Shown here: in pieces, positions 20,323-32,037 of the stretch
How positions within the stretch are numbered: position 1 is the first letter of the stretch
Layout of the letters: every line of letters starts with the position of its first letter
NCBI GenBank assembly: GCA_028095005.1
Contig: CM051459.1
Location: 117,587,431-117,651,430 of the forward strand
Source of the DNA: Rhynchospora pubera
Taxonomy: Eukaryota > Streptophyta > Magnoliopsida > Poales > Cyperaceae
Length of the DNA stretch: 64,000 nt
Direction: 5' to 3'
Made by a program: the position numbers and the translations under genes
Notes under the pieces: model-generated
The model's input: the letters and a program-made list of their open reading frames with translations, nothing else
Told to the model about the DNA's origin: nothing
Database searches by the model: none

Positions 20323-20431
20323 AATAAAATAAAGCATCATCCTCTTCTGTAATAAAATTCAATTTTGGGGGTCGTCAGAGAAATATTTGAAATAAAATAA
20401 AGCATCATCCTCTTCTGTAATAAAATTCAAT
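20323..20431. repeat. Direct repeat, 41-base units 68 bases apart
   Basis: AATAAAATAAAGCATCATCC and the following 21 bases occur at 20323-20363 and again at 20391-20431. On the minus strand each copy begins after TTTTATTACAG, so a possible splice acceptor has been duplicated. Confidence 0.9.
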
Positions 20432-20810
20432 TGCACATTTCAAAAGAGCTTCTTGGATCTGACATTTCACAGAAAGAGGAATCACAAATTTCACAATTTC
20501 AAATTGCTTCAAAAAGATTGTATATCACCCGATCATTCTCTCGATTTCTCTTGACCATAGACCCAAACCCAAACGGCACAATGTAGATCACAACAATGGT
20601 TTTAACTTTTAAGTGAATCATAATCAAGCTCGTCTAAAACAAATCCAAATTAGACCAAACCACATAGATCCCAGAAAAGAAGAAAGAAATGAGAAACGAA
20701 TCAATTACCTGCTGAGAAGAAGAAAACAAAGGTGACAGGGACGATGAGAGCAGGCGAGAAGCCCTCCGCGGAGATGGAGTACCCCACGACTGGGCTTTAG
20801 TTCGTTTCGT

Positions 20811-20845
<35 letters not shown>
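20811..20845. repeat. CT/GA microsatellite
   Basis: Uninterrupted (CT)n of about 17 units, in a region that would be 5' UTR of the putative minus-strand transcript. Confidence 0.95.
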
Positions 20846-20847
<2 letters not shown>

Positions 20848-20946
20848 CTGGGAACCTGGCTTCGGATGTGTAAGTAGCGAGGCTGCGATAGTGAGTCAAA
20901 CCGTGTGCAAATCGAAGGCAAACGAGAGCGAGAAGCCAATGGTGTG

Positions 20947-21130
20947 TGATTAGGGTATATGGAGAAAGGGTTGTGCACTTAGATCGGATCTCAATTAGAA
21001 GCGGCAGCAAATGGTGTTGATTATTGTATATGGTGAAGAGGGTCGTGCACTCGGATCGAATCTCAATTTGAGGCGGCGGCTAATCTTGTTGATTAGGGTA
21101 TACCGTATACGGAGAAGAGGGTTGTGCAGC
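20947..21130. repeat. Three tandem units, period 71-72
   Basis: Units start with TGATTAGGGTATA or TGATTATTGTATA at 20947, 21018 and 21090, each followed by GGAGAA or GGTGAA, a GTGCA(C) block and (in the first two) TCGGATCTCAATT or TCGAATCTCAATT. The units have diverged by several substitutions and the third is truncated. Confidence 0.8.
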
Positions 21131-21356
21131 TTGTGCTTGTGCTTGTGCAGCGGTATTAGAAAGGATGTTGCGCTGCAAAATAAGAAACAGAACATAAGAG
21201 AAAAATAGCGAACCAAAACCCTAGTTTCAATCTTCCTTTTCTGGCCGAGATGGCGTAGGGAGGAGGGAGCAGAGGGGAAATGGTTATCAGGTTATGCGAT
21301 GATATATTTTCCATTTTTATTCGCGCACGAAATAAAATAGCAAAAAAAATAAAAAA

Positions 21357-21425
21357 TTGGCACGGAGAATCGAACCCGCTATATGTACAACGAAATGCGA
21401 AACAATTGCCAACTCAGCGCCTCGA
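21357..21425 (-). other. Decayed tRNA-like sequence
   Basis: On the minus strand GGCGCTGAGTTGG resembles a Pol III A box and, 33 bases on, GCGGGTTCGATTCTCCG is a near-perfect B box / T-arm, followed by TGCCA. The 5' acceptor strand does not pair with the 3' end, so this is not a functional tRNA gene; it may be a tRNA-derived (SINE-like) relic. Confidence 0.35.
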
Positions 21426-21429
21426 CTTA

Positions 21430-22264
21430 GTTTGTGTGAAGAGTCGACTACTTTATATAGAAATAACGATCCAAATCGTACATCATATTGATCAATGATT
21501 TATAATGATATTAATAATTGTGTTCAATCTCTTTATGTAAAAAATGCTGACCTTGCTAAGGATAGAGATAAATATTCATGGCCATAAACAACGACGACAA
21601 CAACACTATTTTGCTCAATATGAAAAAACTCGATGATATGCTGTTTCATTCCATATTCGTTGCAACGATAGACGTATACATACTGATCAAATATCTCCAA
21701 GATTCAGAAAAAAATCAGTCATTCTTTAGACGATATTTTCAACTGTAAAAGAATCCTATCTCCTTCAAATAACAGTTAGGTTTACTTTACCTTTTGCATC
21801 ATAACAATTCATCCCGACACGTTATCCATGATATTTGATTCAACTACAGGAATAAATTGAGCATTATTTCTAAAAAAGATAATAAATTAAGCATTTTCCA
21901 AAATAAAATAAGGTAAAAGTTCCTGAAACATTATAATATTGGAAGCAAGGATAATTTACAAGTTAATAAAACAGTTCTACAAAAAAATAAATAAAGAAAA
22001 AAATAACCCTGGTAAAGCTTTTTAAGAATGATTGCTAATTTGCTATACTGAAAAACCAGCATACTACCTTTATAATTACACCAAAATAACCAGAATGAAT
22101 GGGTAACAATTAACAAAACTGATCATAACCATTACATACAAAGAATCAACAACTTGGGTCAAGTAAATCATCTTTATTACCAATGCATAACCACACTACA
22201 TGATCCAGCAAATTCTTGATAAATCAGTTCATAATAAAGTGTAGTTGAAGGGTACCATTCAAAG
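21430..22264. other. AT-rich spacer and 3' UTR of the BET1-like gene
   Basis: No coding signal. The right-hand part is the likely 3' UTR of the minus-strand SNARE gene; its poly(A) site is not resolved. Confidence 0.45.
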
Positions 22265-24661
22265 CTACCGAGTCATGTAGTATATAAGCAAAAAAAGAGC
22301 AAGAAAAGATGCCACAAGGGTAGCCATTCTTCGTCCAGATTTCGTCTCAAAAACCTATATAATTGAATAAATTATAGAAATTATAAGAAACAAATAGAAG
22401 AATAATTAAATATATGTAGTTTTCATTGTGAAAAAAAAACAAGAGATACAAATAAGAAATGCACTTCAACTTCGAAGAGATACTGTATAGGTCTGTGCTT
22501 TATACCGAGATATTTCAAGGTTTATATAGAGAAGAATATGAAAAGATGATGGTTAAGAGCAATTACTGTCTTGAATCTATCAACAGTTCCTGAAAGAATT
22601 CCCCTAGATGAATCCATGTCATTGCCCTGCATACAAAACTCATAAAATTAGCTTATTACATAGAGAGGGAAGCAAAAGTAAGGGTAAGAGGGAGTGAGCG
22701 ACAGAGAGCACAAGAGAGAGGTGATACCATCCTATTAAGCATTTGGTTGTGGTTTTGCACTTCTTCATGTATATCACCTGTTAACTGCAGTGCCAAAAAA
22801 AGAACTTGAGTTTTTGTATGTGATGCAACTGTAATTTCAGTAAGACCAAAAAGAATCCAAGTGGTGGCTCTGAGAGTAAGTTTGTTTTGAGCATACATTC
22901 TTCTTATATCCCAATATCCAAAGGATTTACAACTTGACATAGCATGGGTATTAATTGATAATTTGGCAGAGCAACATGGCAATTGGCATGTTATGATCAC
23001 CATTGCAATCTCTAAAACCAGGGAAAACATGGAAAAGAAACTCTCCGCCCCAAACTAAGGCTATCACCATTGCCAAGAGGACACATTCTGTGAGATTACT
23101 TTCTGATTAAGATCAATATAACTTCTATTGGTTAAACATAAAAAGCTCAAATTGAATTTTGTATTGACCAATAAATTTTCTGACATAAGACAATACTCTG
23201 ATGTAATTGTTTATTTCTAGTTTGAGATGTTGTAAATTGAATTCAATTAAAATAAAACTGCATGAGAGAAATGTTATTGATTTGATTTATGGCTATGTTG
23301 ATGATTCATGGAAGTTTATAACCTGACATCTAAAGAAAATAAGAAATGTTATTGGCGACAACTATTGGCTTATATAAACCAGACCATCTTTTGAAGGCAA
23401 CTTTTTGCAAGTTACTTATCAATTGCAAGGATGCCACTGCACCAGAAAACAAGGAAACAAGACAATGCTCACAATCAAATGCTAAGAATGAAGTTCCTAA
23501 AAAATGTGCATATCATATTCCTGAGAAACCTAATATGACTGGCCCAGTGATTCCCTGATATCACCTAGGATTGTCCAGATTGCCTCCAAGTCAGATGCCA
23601 GTCAAATCTCAAACTGCACACTTTTCTGTCTGTCTAAATGTCCTTTCTAAGATCTTTTTTTTTTTTAAAAAAAACGTCAAGCTACCATTCAGCAATTGGA
23701 TTAAAAGTGGAGTTAGTCCTTAACTTTTGACATTCTTTCACCCTTACTGCCTTACTTGCTAACATAATCTACAACGTCAATTTGATCTTTTCATACAATA
23801 AAACCTCATCTACTTAACTTGCCAAGCACCCTCGTAGTTATGGAAAGAAAAAGGAACAATACAAAGCTGTCACAGTCAGTTCCAATACCACCATATGCTG
23901 ACTACATCGATATTCATATACTAGCCCATGGCTTATAAATTGTAAGAACAATCTAGCATTATTTGTTTATTTCTGTTTTATTGACTATCTCAAGTTCCAA
24001 GTTCCAACTAATGTGCAGGAGTACAGAACGAGAAAAGAAAATAGACAAGGAACAAAAAGTTTATACATACTCTCTTGAGGAAATTGACACGATCTTGTAA
24101 ACCTTCCATGGCTCGATCATTACTGCTCTCATCAATTTCATGCGAAGAAGAATAGGCCCGAACTCCCCCCTCTTCAATCCCATCAAACAGTGCTGCTCTG
24201 CTTCTGGCATACATATCATTTTAATTACCAGCAGTTAAAAAAAATATCTCTCTAGACATGTCAGCAGCGGATAACTACTTTTCAGCCATGTCTATAAGGA
24301 ACTACCCATGGTATCAAATTAGAGCCATACTGTCAATGGTTCATCTTAGTAGTTTTAAAGACAAACTGCTTCCGCAGTGGTTTGCTCTGATGATGCATAA
24401 AGGAAAAATTGTATTTGTCTATGACCACCATTTGTATTTATATGATTTATTTCACCTGAAAAATTTTAAGTGGGTATTACTGAACCTGACTGGTTACCGT
24501 TATATTAGTTATTTTTGAATGAGGTGGAAGACATGCCAGTATAAATACCAGTTGGCTTTTCCTTTCTTTTGTTTAACAATAGGTTTGGTACTTTGCACCT
24601 GAAAATATTCCTTTGTGTGTGTGTGTGTTGAAGGAGAAAGGACTGACCTCCTTGAATTCAT
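22265..24661 (-). CDS. BET1/BS14-like Qc-SNARE
   Basis: Tail-anchored SNARE of the ER-Golgi transport machinery. Coding exons on the minus strand: 24648-24661 (ATG AAT TCA AGG AG), 24071-24203, 22728-22784, 22567-22626 and 22265-22354; they join in frame to give 117 residues. Seen: the N-terminal SRAALFDGIEEGGVRAYSSS typical of plant BET1-like proteins, a SNARE coiled coil from AMEGLQDRVNFLKRLTGDIH through QNHNQMLNRMGNDMDSSRG to TVDRFKTVFETK, then a C-terminal membrane anchor (MATLVASFLALFLLIYYMTR) ending in a two-residue lumenal tail. Plant homologues run to about 122 residues, so it is complete. A 5'-UTR intron is likely: a UTR exon ending near 24956 with GTGGGC as donor, and acceptor CTTCAG at about 24692. 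As I align it from memory, the zero-layer Gln of animal BET1 falls on His here. Confidence 0.92.
24607..24630. repeat. TG microsatellite in the first BET1-like intron
   Basis: Short run GTGTGTGTGTGTGTG just after the 14-base first coding exon, inside the intron. Confidence 0.85.
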
Positions 24662-24955
24662 ATCCTTTTCCCAAATTGTTGCTTTTGTGACCTGAAGTGC
24701 AATCATAGATAGAACAAATTAATGACTAAGTTTCTTTCTTTCATGAGCCAAATCCATGGTAATTACTTGAACATTTGTCAAATTAAAATTTCATCAAATT
24801 TCAACAAGGTAAATCCACATGAGAGCTTAATTAACAGCACGAACCGGATCCAAATTAACATATGAAGAACTCATCAAAGAAATTTGATCTAGCCTATAAA
24901 TCTAAAAAAAGGAAAAACAAAAGAAGCGTACTGAAGCAAGAAACACTGAGCCCAC

Positions 24956-25180
24956 CTTACGCTTTCCAGATGTGAATATTCAACCAAAAGTGAGACAGGA
25001 GGAATCGTTGATTATAGTGTGAGAAATCAGAAAAGAGAGAAAAGATTTGGAGCGAAGCAATCCCCGATCTCGCCCGACGGTTTCTGTTTCTGCTCCGAGC
25101 AGACAAAAAAAAAAACAAAATCAGTGGGAATTAATGATATGACATCATCATCATCAATAAAGTTCTTCTGGGCCAAATTT
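24956..25180 (-). promoter_or_regulatory. 5' UTR exon and promoter-proximal region of the BET1-like gene
   Basis: The minus strand reads away from 25100 as an AG/TC-rich leader ending at the donor CGTAAG|GTGGGC (24956/24955). Upstream, at about 25169, is a TGGGCC (site II) motif typical of plant housekeeping promoters. The transcription start is not fixed. Confidence 0.45.
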
Positions 25181-25198
25181 GATTTTAAGTGAAATGAT

Positions 25199-26936
25199 CC
25201 GAAAAATTTTAAAATAGTATTAAATTAATATAATATATTAAAAATAATATCAATATAATAATATTTTTTAAATAGTATCACTAGATCGGAATCCCAGATT
25301 CCGAACGTAAGATCGGATTCCTGGATTCCGATCTTAGCTAAGATCGGAATTCCGGATTCCGACCTTAGCTAAGATCAGAATCCGAGATTCCGATCTTAGC
25401 TTTTTAATTTTTTTATATATTATTTATTTATTTATTTAATTTATTAATTAGTTAAATAATTAGAAAAATAGATAATATATTGTAAAAATATTGAAAAAAT
25501 ATGGAAAAAATCAGGAATAATTAAATTAAATTTTATATGTAATTTAGTATTTTTTGAGGAAATTAAATTTATTTTCATTTTAATTAATTTATTTAATTAA
25601 AATATAAATTTTTATAACTTATTATTTAATTAAATGAATTGTACCATTTAGAAAGGATTATAAATTTTCAGAATTTGCAGAGATACAAAGGCATAATCCT
25701 TTCATAATGTTCAAAGTTTTATTAATTCTTTCTGCATTTGCAGGGATATAAAGGCATAATTTGAAAATTAAAACTTTAAACAGGCTTAACTTTTGATAGG
25801 AAGGTCCGTTTGGGGCGATCGAGCACAATTCGGAAAGCTTGCGATGAGATCTACACGTTTTACCGGGGTGAAACCCCGTATTGACCATTTTCGAAGTAAA
25901 AAAACGCTCTCTGGACCTCCAAAATCCGCTTTGAAAGTTTGCAAACCTAAAAACCACTCTAAGGGGCCGTTTGGATCCCATGGGGATTTTGAGGAATTTC
26001 ATCTTCCTACTATAAATTTATTATAAACAATCCAAACTCTTCACAAAATTACACACTTCCCAATAAATTTATTCCTAGGAATTGCAACTTCCCCAACTTC
26101 CTAAGCGATCCAAACGGCCCCTAAACTACTAAAAATATTTTTAAAATCATAAATTAATCATTAAAAAGAGAAATGCAGTAAATCAAGTGAATTTAGTCTC
26201 TCTTCTCCGTCTCAATAAAACATCAATCTCGTGTGATTCCTTTCTAACGCAATCCAGAAAGTGCTTCCTTGATCATGAGACTCGATATGATTGTTTAATA
26301 TATAATATGAAAATAATATATACAGAGGACGACATCCGGGTTGCATATCAAATGGTTGTTTAAAAATTTATAATTTTAATTTAAATTATTTAAAAATTTA
26401 TACTTAATTATCCATTTTTTAATTAAATAAATTAATTAAATTTATATTTAATTAAATAAATTAATTAAAAGAAAAATAAATTTAATTTTTCAAAAAAATA
26501 CTAAATTACATATAAAATTTTGTTTAATTATTCCTGATTTTTTTATATTTTTTCAATATTTTTAGAATATTTTATCTATTTTTCTAATTAATTAACTAAT
26601 TAATAAACTAATAAAAGGAAAAAAAAATTAATTTCCCCAAAAAATACTAAATTACATATAAAATTTAGTTTAATTATTCGTGATTTTTTCCATATTTTTT
26701 CAATATTTTTACAATATATTATCTATTTTTCTAATTATTTAACTAATTAATAAATTAAATAAATAAATAAATAATATATTAAAAAATTAAAAAGCTAAGA
26801 TCGGATTCCAGGAATCCGATCTTGCGTTCGGAATCTGGGATTCCGATCTCGTGATACTATTTAAAAAAATATTATTATATTGATATTATATTTAATATAT
26901 TATATTAATTTAGTATTATTTTTTAAAATTTCGGTG
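25199..26936. mobile_element. Long inverted-repeat (foldback) element with palindromic units in its arms
   Basis: The left arm, about 25199-25605, is matched in reverse complement by the right arm, about 26620-26936. Outer ends are CCGAAAAATTTTAAAA and TTTTAAAATTTCGG. Just inside lie dyads of the form GATCGGAATC..GATTCCGATC joined by TTAGCTAA: four units in the left arm (25283-25400), two in the right (26804-26858). The inner right arm is also duplicated (26468-26615 and 26616-26780 share ACTAAATTACATATAAAATT and following). The loop holds a MITE (25963-26121). No transposase is seen and a target-site duplication is not clear. It may be a MULE-like or foldback transposon; its transcript would form a long hairpin. 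Confidence 0.8.
25963..26121. mobile_element. MITE, PIF/Harbinger (Tourist)-like, copy 2
   Basis: A 159-base element with terminal inverted repeats GGGGCCGTTTGGATC / GATCCAAACGGCCCC and a 3-base target duplication TAA (25960-25962 and 26122-26124), the PIF/Harbinger signature. Its interior matches the MITE at 12485-12642 in inverted orientation. It is non-coding. Confidence 0.88.
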
Positions 26937-27114
26937 AAATGATTAAATATTTGGGCTGGGCCTTAACTGATTGAGCAACAAGGCCCAAAGCATCTGTTTC
27001 AGCGACTAATTACAAGGCTTTAGCAGAGGCAGAGGAGCTCTTTTGACTCTCTCTCTCAAGTCTCAACTCTCTCTCGCGTTGTTACTGAAGTGCTAGAGGC
27101 AGCGGAGACGAAGC
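26937..27114 (+). promoter_or_regulatory. Promoter/5' UTR of the deoxyhypusine hydroxylase gene
   Basis: Holds TGGGCC (in GGGCTGGGCCTT, about 26954) and its inverse GGCCCA (in AAGGCCCAAAG, about 26981), a pair of site II-type elements common in plant housekeeping promoters, then a CT-rich leader (about 27035-27080). No clear TATA box. Confidence 0.5.
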
Positions 27115-30100
27115 ATGGTGATGGGGTGCGAGGAGGGATGCTTCAAGTCGACGCCTGAGATGGAGAAGTTTCTATGTGCGATGCTGATCGACCCGACTCA
27201 GCCCATCTCCCAGCGATTTCGCGCTCTCTTCTCGCTCCGAAACCTCCGTGGTCCTGCCCCTCGCGAGGCTCTCATCCGTGGTATCAATTCTCTATTTCTA
27301 TTATATTGCTCTTGTTCGTCTTTTTATGTTGAGTTGAGTTCTAATTCATTCACACTGTTCATGCTAAGTGGTAACTGAGTGACTGGATTACATAAGTATT
27401 ATTTTGGAGTAATTCATCTTGTGTGCTTAAAACCTTAGATGAATTTATGTTTTTTTTACTCATATGATCATTTAGAAGATTGGTGGATTGGTTGTGAAGG
27501 CTTTAAAAGAAATTTATTTGATGTGTTACCAAAACCATTTTGGTTGCAATTACTTTATGGACAAATACAAGATTTTATGATATATGCTGGTGCACAGCTA
27601 CAAGAGATCCCTCCAACTTGCTGGCGCATGAGGCAGCATTTGCTCTGGGTCAGATGCAAGATCCTGAGGCCATCCCTGCTTTGGTATCTGTGCTTAAGGA
27701 CCTCTCTTTGCATCCAATTGTTCGTCATGAGGTAAATAAGCACCTATTTGTTTTTGCCATTTTACAGTTGCACTTGAATCTTTGGTATATGGAATGTTTT
27801 AGGTTTGTTTGAGTTGGTTGCAAATTTGCATTTGGAGTATGGTGTATTTGCATCATCGTTTTTTAGTTACTATTCTTCCTCTGACTAACCACATTATTCC
27901 ACCATTATTGTTGTTCTGTTTATTTTTAAAATTGCGTTATTGTCCCCTTAAGTTTACTGCATTGTTTAATTTGGTCCTTGAAGCGTCTGTTAGTTCGAGG
28001 TGGTCTGTGAACTATAGAGGCTTGTTGAACAAGGAAATTAAACATTTACGATAATATTGGCAAATTTGTAGTTGGATTTGGCTTGATAAATGAGGCTTAA
28101 TTGTGCATCCTTTTTAAATTTGAGAGTGCCTGTTTATGTACTGGTCTGGTAATGTTACAATTTTGGCTTACGTACTGGGCTCCCTGTTATCAAATTATCT
28201 GACTTTGCTTCAATTAGGCTGCTGAGGCTCTTGGAGCTATTGGATTGCAAAGTGCGATTCCCTTGTTGGAAGAGACTCTGGCCACTGATCCAGCCATTGA
28301 AGTGAGAGAAACATGTGAACTGGCACTGAGACGCATAAATCAGAAAAAGAGCATGAGTAATGATTACACTGCATCTATCTCAGACGTTCCTCGTTTTTTG
28401 TCAGTCGATCCAGCTTTACCGGCATCCCTAGATTTGTCAGTCAACAAACTGAGGTACTTGTTTATGACCTTTATATTTCTTGCATACTAACAATAAGGAT
28501 TGTTATCCTTCGATGAAGAATCCAAGTCCCCTAAGTTTATGCAGAGGAGAGTCGCAAGGCAGGGTCTTTTAGGTATCTAATGAAGAAAATGGGTCATTTT
28601 GGGGTCCGTAAAGACACCTTTGGTCTTCTGTAAAGACACCTTTGGTCTTTGGTCTTCTGCACATTGGTTGTATGCAAAATCTGTTTTGTTGAGCATGCAT
28701 GATACACCTAATGTTTAAGGGGCACATGTGATACTTTTAACTGCTATTGTATGCATGGAAGTAGCTGTATTGAACACATGGTCAGTTGGTTAACTTTTTA
28801 TCGTTGGGTTGGGATCCCTTGACAACCTTGATGTAGCTTGCTCAAACCAAGTTAAGAGTTTTTAAAATAGACGGAGAATAAAAAGTTAATAAACAACATG
28901 TCAGCCTTATAAATTGGTTTCTGTATTAAATTTCATCAATTTGAGTATCATTGATATTATCCATCGAAAGTTGTAATATATGGGTTGTTGCAATTTTTAT
29001 CTTGCTTGGCGAACAGTAAACCTTGCATCAAATTTCATCATTTTTCGTAGGTTTAATGTGTATATGTTTAGTAGAAGATTTCAAAATTACAAGTTATTTT
29101 TAAGGGCTGTCAAGGTTGTCAAACTAATCTGTTGTCAATGGAGCCCCACCCTTTATCATTATCTTTGGTAGTGAAGTTTGAAATAATCTTTTTTTTTTTA
29201 AAAGAAAAGTGGCATAATATTGCCAGCTTCTGTTTATCAGTGAGTATGTTTGAACCGTTATGGGATTTCAAATACTGTCCCTTCTGTCGCTATCACTTAA
29301 CGTCTAATCCTTAATAGTAATTTTCTGTGTGTTCATAATTCATTCTGCCTTTTTTTCTCACTGTTACTTTTCTTTGTTTAAGGGAAGTTTTGTTGAATGA
29401 GAAGGAAGGCATGTATGAGCGGTATGCAGCACTTTTTGCTCTTAGAAATGAAGGTGGAGATGCTGCTGTTGATGCGATAGTTTCATGCTTAGATTCGAAG
29501 AGTGCTCTTTTGAAGCACGAGGTATGGTTTGAGAGTTTGAGCAATTTAGCTATCTTTTAGTAATCTATAAATTTTATTTTTTTGCATACTTTTATATTTA
29601 TTAGGATGCACATAACGTGGACTTGGCGGCATCAAGAACTAAGCATTGGCATCAGTCCATAACTGCACATACAAGATGCAAAAGCTGAAATTGTCATTCA
29701 TAAAATATTTTGGCTAGAATTATGCATACATTAATTAATGCGGGTTAATACTTTATGTAACTATTATTTTATTCAGGATGTTCCTTAAACTAGGTTGCCA
29801 CCTCATTATTGGTTAATTATCATTTAATCATGCTAGGCTAACACTTAAACTTACTAATGTTGATTTTGAGTTGTGCTTTATTGGACTACAATCATGGAGA
29901 CATGTGCATAATAACAAGTTGTGATATGTGAAACAAATTGTAGTAACTTTGGAAAGCAATCAAAGCATTGATAAAGAAAAGATGGGCATTAGTTTTACTT
30001 TATAATATGATTTTTTCTTTGAGAAATAAGTCCAAATACTTTAAGAGGCTAGTCTATCCAATTAAATAGTACTTATACAGCAATTAAAGTTTCTATGTTT

Positions 30101-31446
30101 AAGAGCAATCCAATGTAGTAAATGCTGTGAGATTTTGGACATATGCAAGGATTTGATTATAGTGCGGTTCTTTTTATTTCGTCTCATAACTGGAAGAGCT
30201 AGATTGGTTAGCAATAGTAGGTAATTTAAGATGCGCAATACTTAGCATAGCTTGATAGAATATTATGACTGGCTGTACTAGAATAAGTGAAATGTTTTAA
30301 TCCAGTATTTTTTTTTTTATACTTATGAATTATCTCTCTTCTAGGAGTTGTATCTTGTGTAAAAGTAGATGCGATGATCATTTTGTAGGTTGCATATGTG
30401 TTGGGTCAACTTCAAAACAAGGTGGCGTCTACTGCACTATCAAGGGTACTTCGGGATGAGAATGAGCATCCCATGGTTCGTCATGAAGCTGCTGAAGCTC
30501 TCGGTTCCATTGCTGGTAAATTTTGAATATTAAACATATTAGTTTAGATTTGATTTTTTATTTTCCCCTTTTTATTTTATGTTCTTTTCTCCCGAACTAC
30601 ACAAGTAGACTGTTTTTTTTTTTACTTAATAATCTCCTCTCTTCCCTTTCCCATTTTTATTATTTGGTCGAGTGAAAATTGAGGGTTTTGTGGCCTCTAA
30701 TAGTTTACCCGAATATGAGAAAAGGTTTCATGTTGAGTTCTGATTTGTAGAATGTACCAGGAATTAGGAAAATGATTAAATCCTCCATGTAATCGTCATT
30801 CTTTGTAGGTTGATGTGTTCCCTTTCACAACCTTTTCTATCATAACTGTAGTAACTTTATAATCTTTGATTTGTACATTTCTTTTCTAGTGAGATCTCTT
30901 TTGTTATTTTTTTCCCTGGAGATGGATATCAATATTTTTATTTCATTTTCTTCACAGATAGTGAAAGCATAGGGCTTCTGGAGTTATTTACAAAGGATCC
31001 TGAACCAATCGTCTCCCAGAGTTGTGAGGTGGCACTCAGCATGCTTGAATACGAGAGATCTGGCAAGTCATTCGAGGTAAAGCAAAGGTTACCTTTCCAG
31101 AATTAGTGTTATGAACCCTACATTCTGATGTCTTTAGAATAATTATAATGCTTAATTTCACCCTTTTGCTTCTTTGGTTTGTCTCGTATTGTCTGGTGTT
31201 TAAGATGTTAAGTGCAAATGCAGATCTTGTCACTGGTTAGTCTTTATGAATATAATCATCTATGGGGCTTATTTGCGATTAGCATCATGCTGCCTGGTTT
31301 CATTGTCCTTAGGTCCTATATGTATCAGTCCGTCACTGTCAATACAGTTGTACTTAATTTTCAATTATTTGTTATCTTATCTGTTTTATCCTTCTATCTT
31401 TTTGCAGTTTCTGTTCTTGTCCGCTCCACAAGTGCAAGAGGCATGA
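27115..31446 (+). CDS. DOHH: Deoxyhypusine hydroxylase (HEAT-repeat di-iron enzyme)
   Basis: Hydroxylates deoxyhypusine in eIF5A, the last step of hypusine synthesis, in the cytosol. Exons 27115-27280, 27598-27731, 28218-28453, 29383-29521, 30389-30515, 30958-31076 and 31408-31446 join in frame to give 319 residues, the usual family length. The protein is an all-helical HEAT array in two halves with the four iron-binding His-Glu motifs present: NLLAHEAAFALGQMQ, PIVRHEAAEALGAIG, ALLKHEVAYVLGQLQ and PMVRHEAAEALGSIA. Two of these motifs lie across exon junctions. The C-terminus is FLFLSAPQVQEA. The ATG at 27115 is the first in the leader; a second in-frame ATG at 27121 is also possible (MVMGCEEGC). 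All visible splice sites are GT-AG. Nothing suggests damage. Confidence 0.95.
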
Positions 31447-32037
31447 CTCCTAGTGCCATTTCAAGCAACTCTATTTATAGATACCAATTTTTATCAAGGA
31501 TAATATCCTTTGTGGGAATTTTTGGCGATCAGATAATTTGAGTTTGTATAACAAACCATAGTTTATCCCAGGAAAACTTGTGTTTTGGTGGTGCCGCTGT
31601 GGTACTTATCTGAGCTTATGTAACAATGTAACATGGAGGTTATCTTGACACTGTATAATTATTGAGGTGGTTACGTAATTGTGAAGTGGTATGGGTATGC
31701 TGTTCTGCTGTACACCATTACTGATATAAAACATACTATATTATCATTTATACATACATATATATTATATATTGTAATTAAGTTTGTACTGTTGTTCATG
31801 CTGTGAGTGCGTCACAAACCAAAAATTGTATAAACAGAACTTATTTGATTCTCAAGAAACAAGTTCAAATGCCTGCAACCGTGAGACACAAAGAGAAGTT
31901 GTAAAATTCTAAAGAAGCCTGAAAGTGGGACATCTTCTCATCCGGCCCAATATTTCTTTTGATTACCGTTCTTCTTTCAATTTTGTACCAAGCATTGTTA
32001 GCTCAAGAGCCATACGAAGGGAGTGAGAATCGTGAGA
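31447..32037. other. DOHH 3' UTR and short promoter of the next gene
   Basis: T-rich 3' UTR to about 31740, then spacer. A GGCCCAAT (site II) motif at about 31945 precedes the next ATG by about 90 bases. Confidence 0.5.

Larger units (their letters stand above)
18366..21260 (-). ncRNA. Possible unrecognised minus-strand spliced transcript
   Basis: Several minus-strand stretches look like exon ends: a promoter-like start with a telo-box-like AAACCCTA context near 21216 (minus AAACTAGGGTTTT), donor CAG|GTAATT at about 20708, acceptor TTACAG before a Ser/Leu-rich stretch at about 20173-20351 ending CATGAG|GTAAAT, donor CTAG|GTAAGA near 19897, an exon-like block 19493-19583 with acceptor ATTAG and donor AAAG|GTAATG that is closed by stops in all three frames, and donor TTAAG|GTGCGG near 18619. 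No continuous protein could be built and no domain is recognisable. It may be a non-coding RNA, a decayed gene, or chance. Confidence 0.22.

Noticed and set aside
20129..20362. Ser/Leu-rich minus-strand ORF as a transit-peptide exon
   Set aside because: Composition fits a targeting peptide but no downstream coding exon joins; included only in the weak minus-strand transcript.
24071..24214. Starting the SNARE at the ATG inside exon 2 (MYARSRAALFDG)
   Set aside because: The ATG lies in the intron just before the acceptor; the MNSRR exon at 24648-24661 joins in phase and matches plant BET1-like N-termini.
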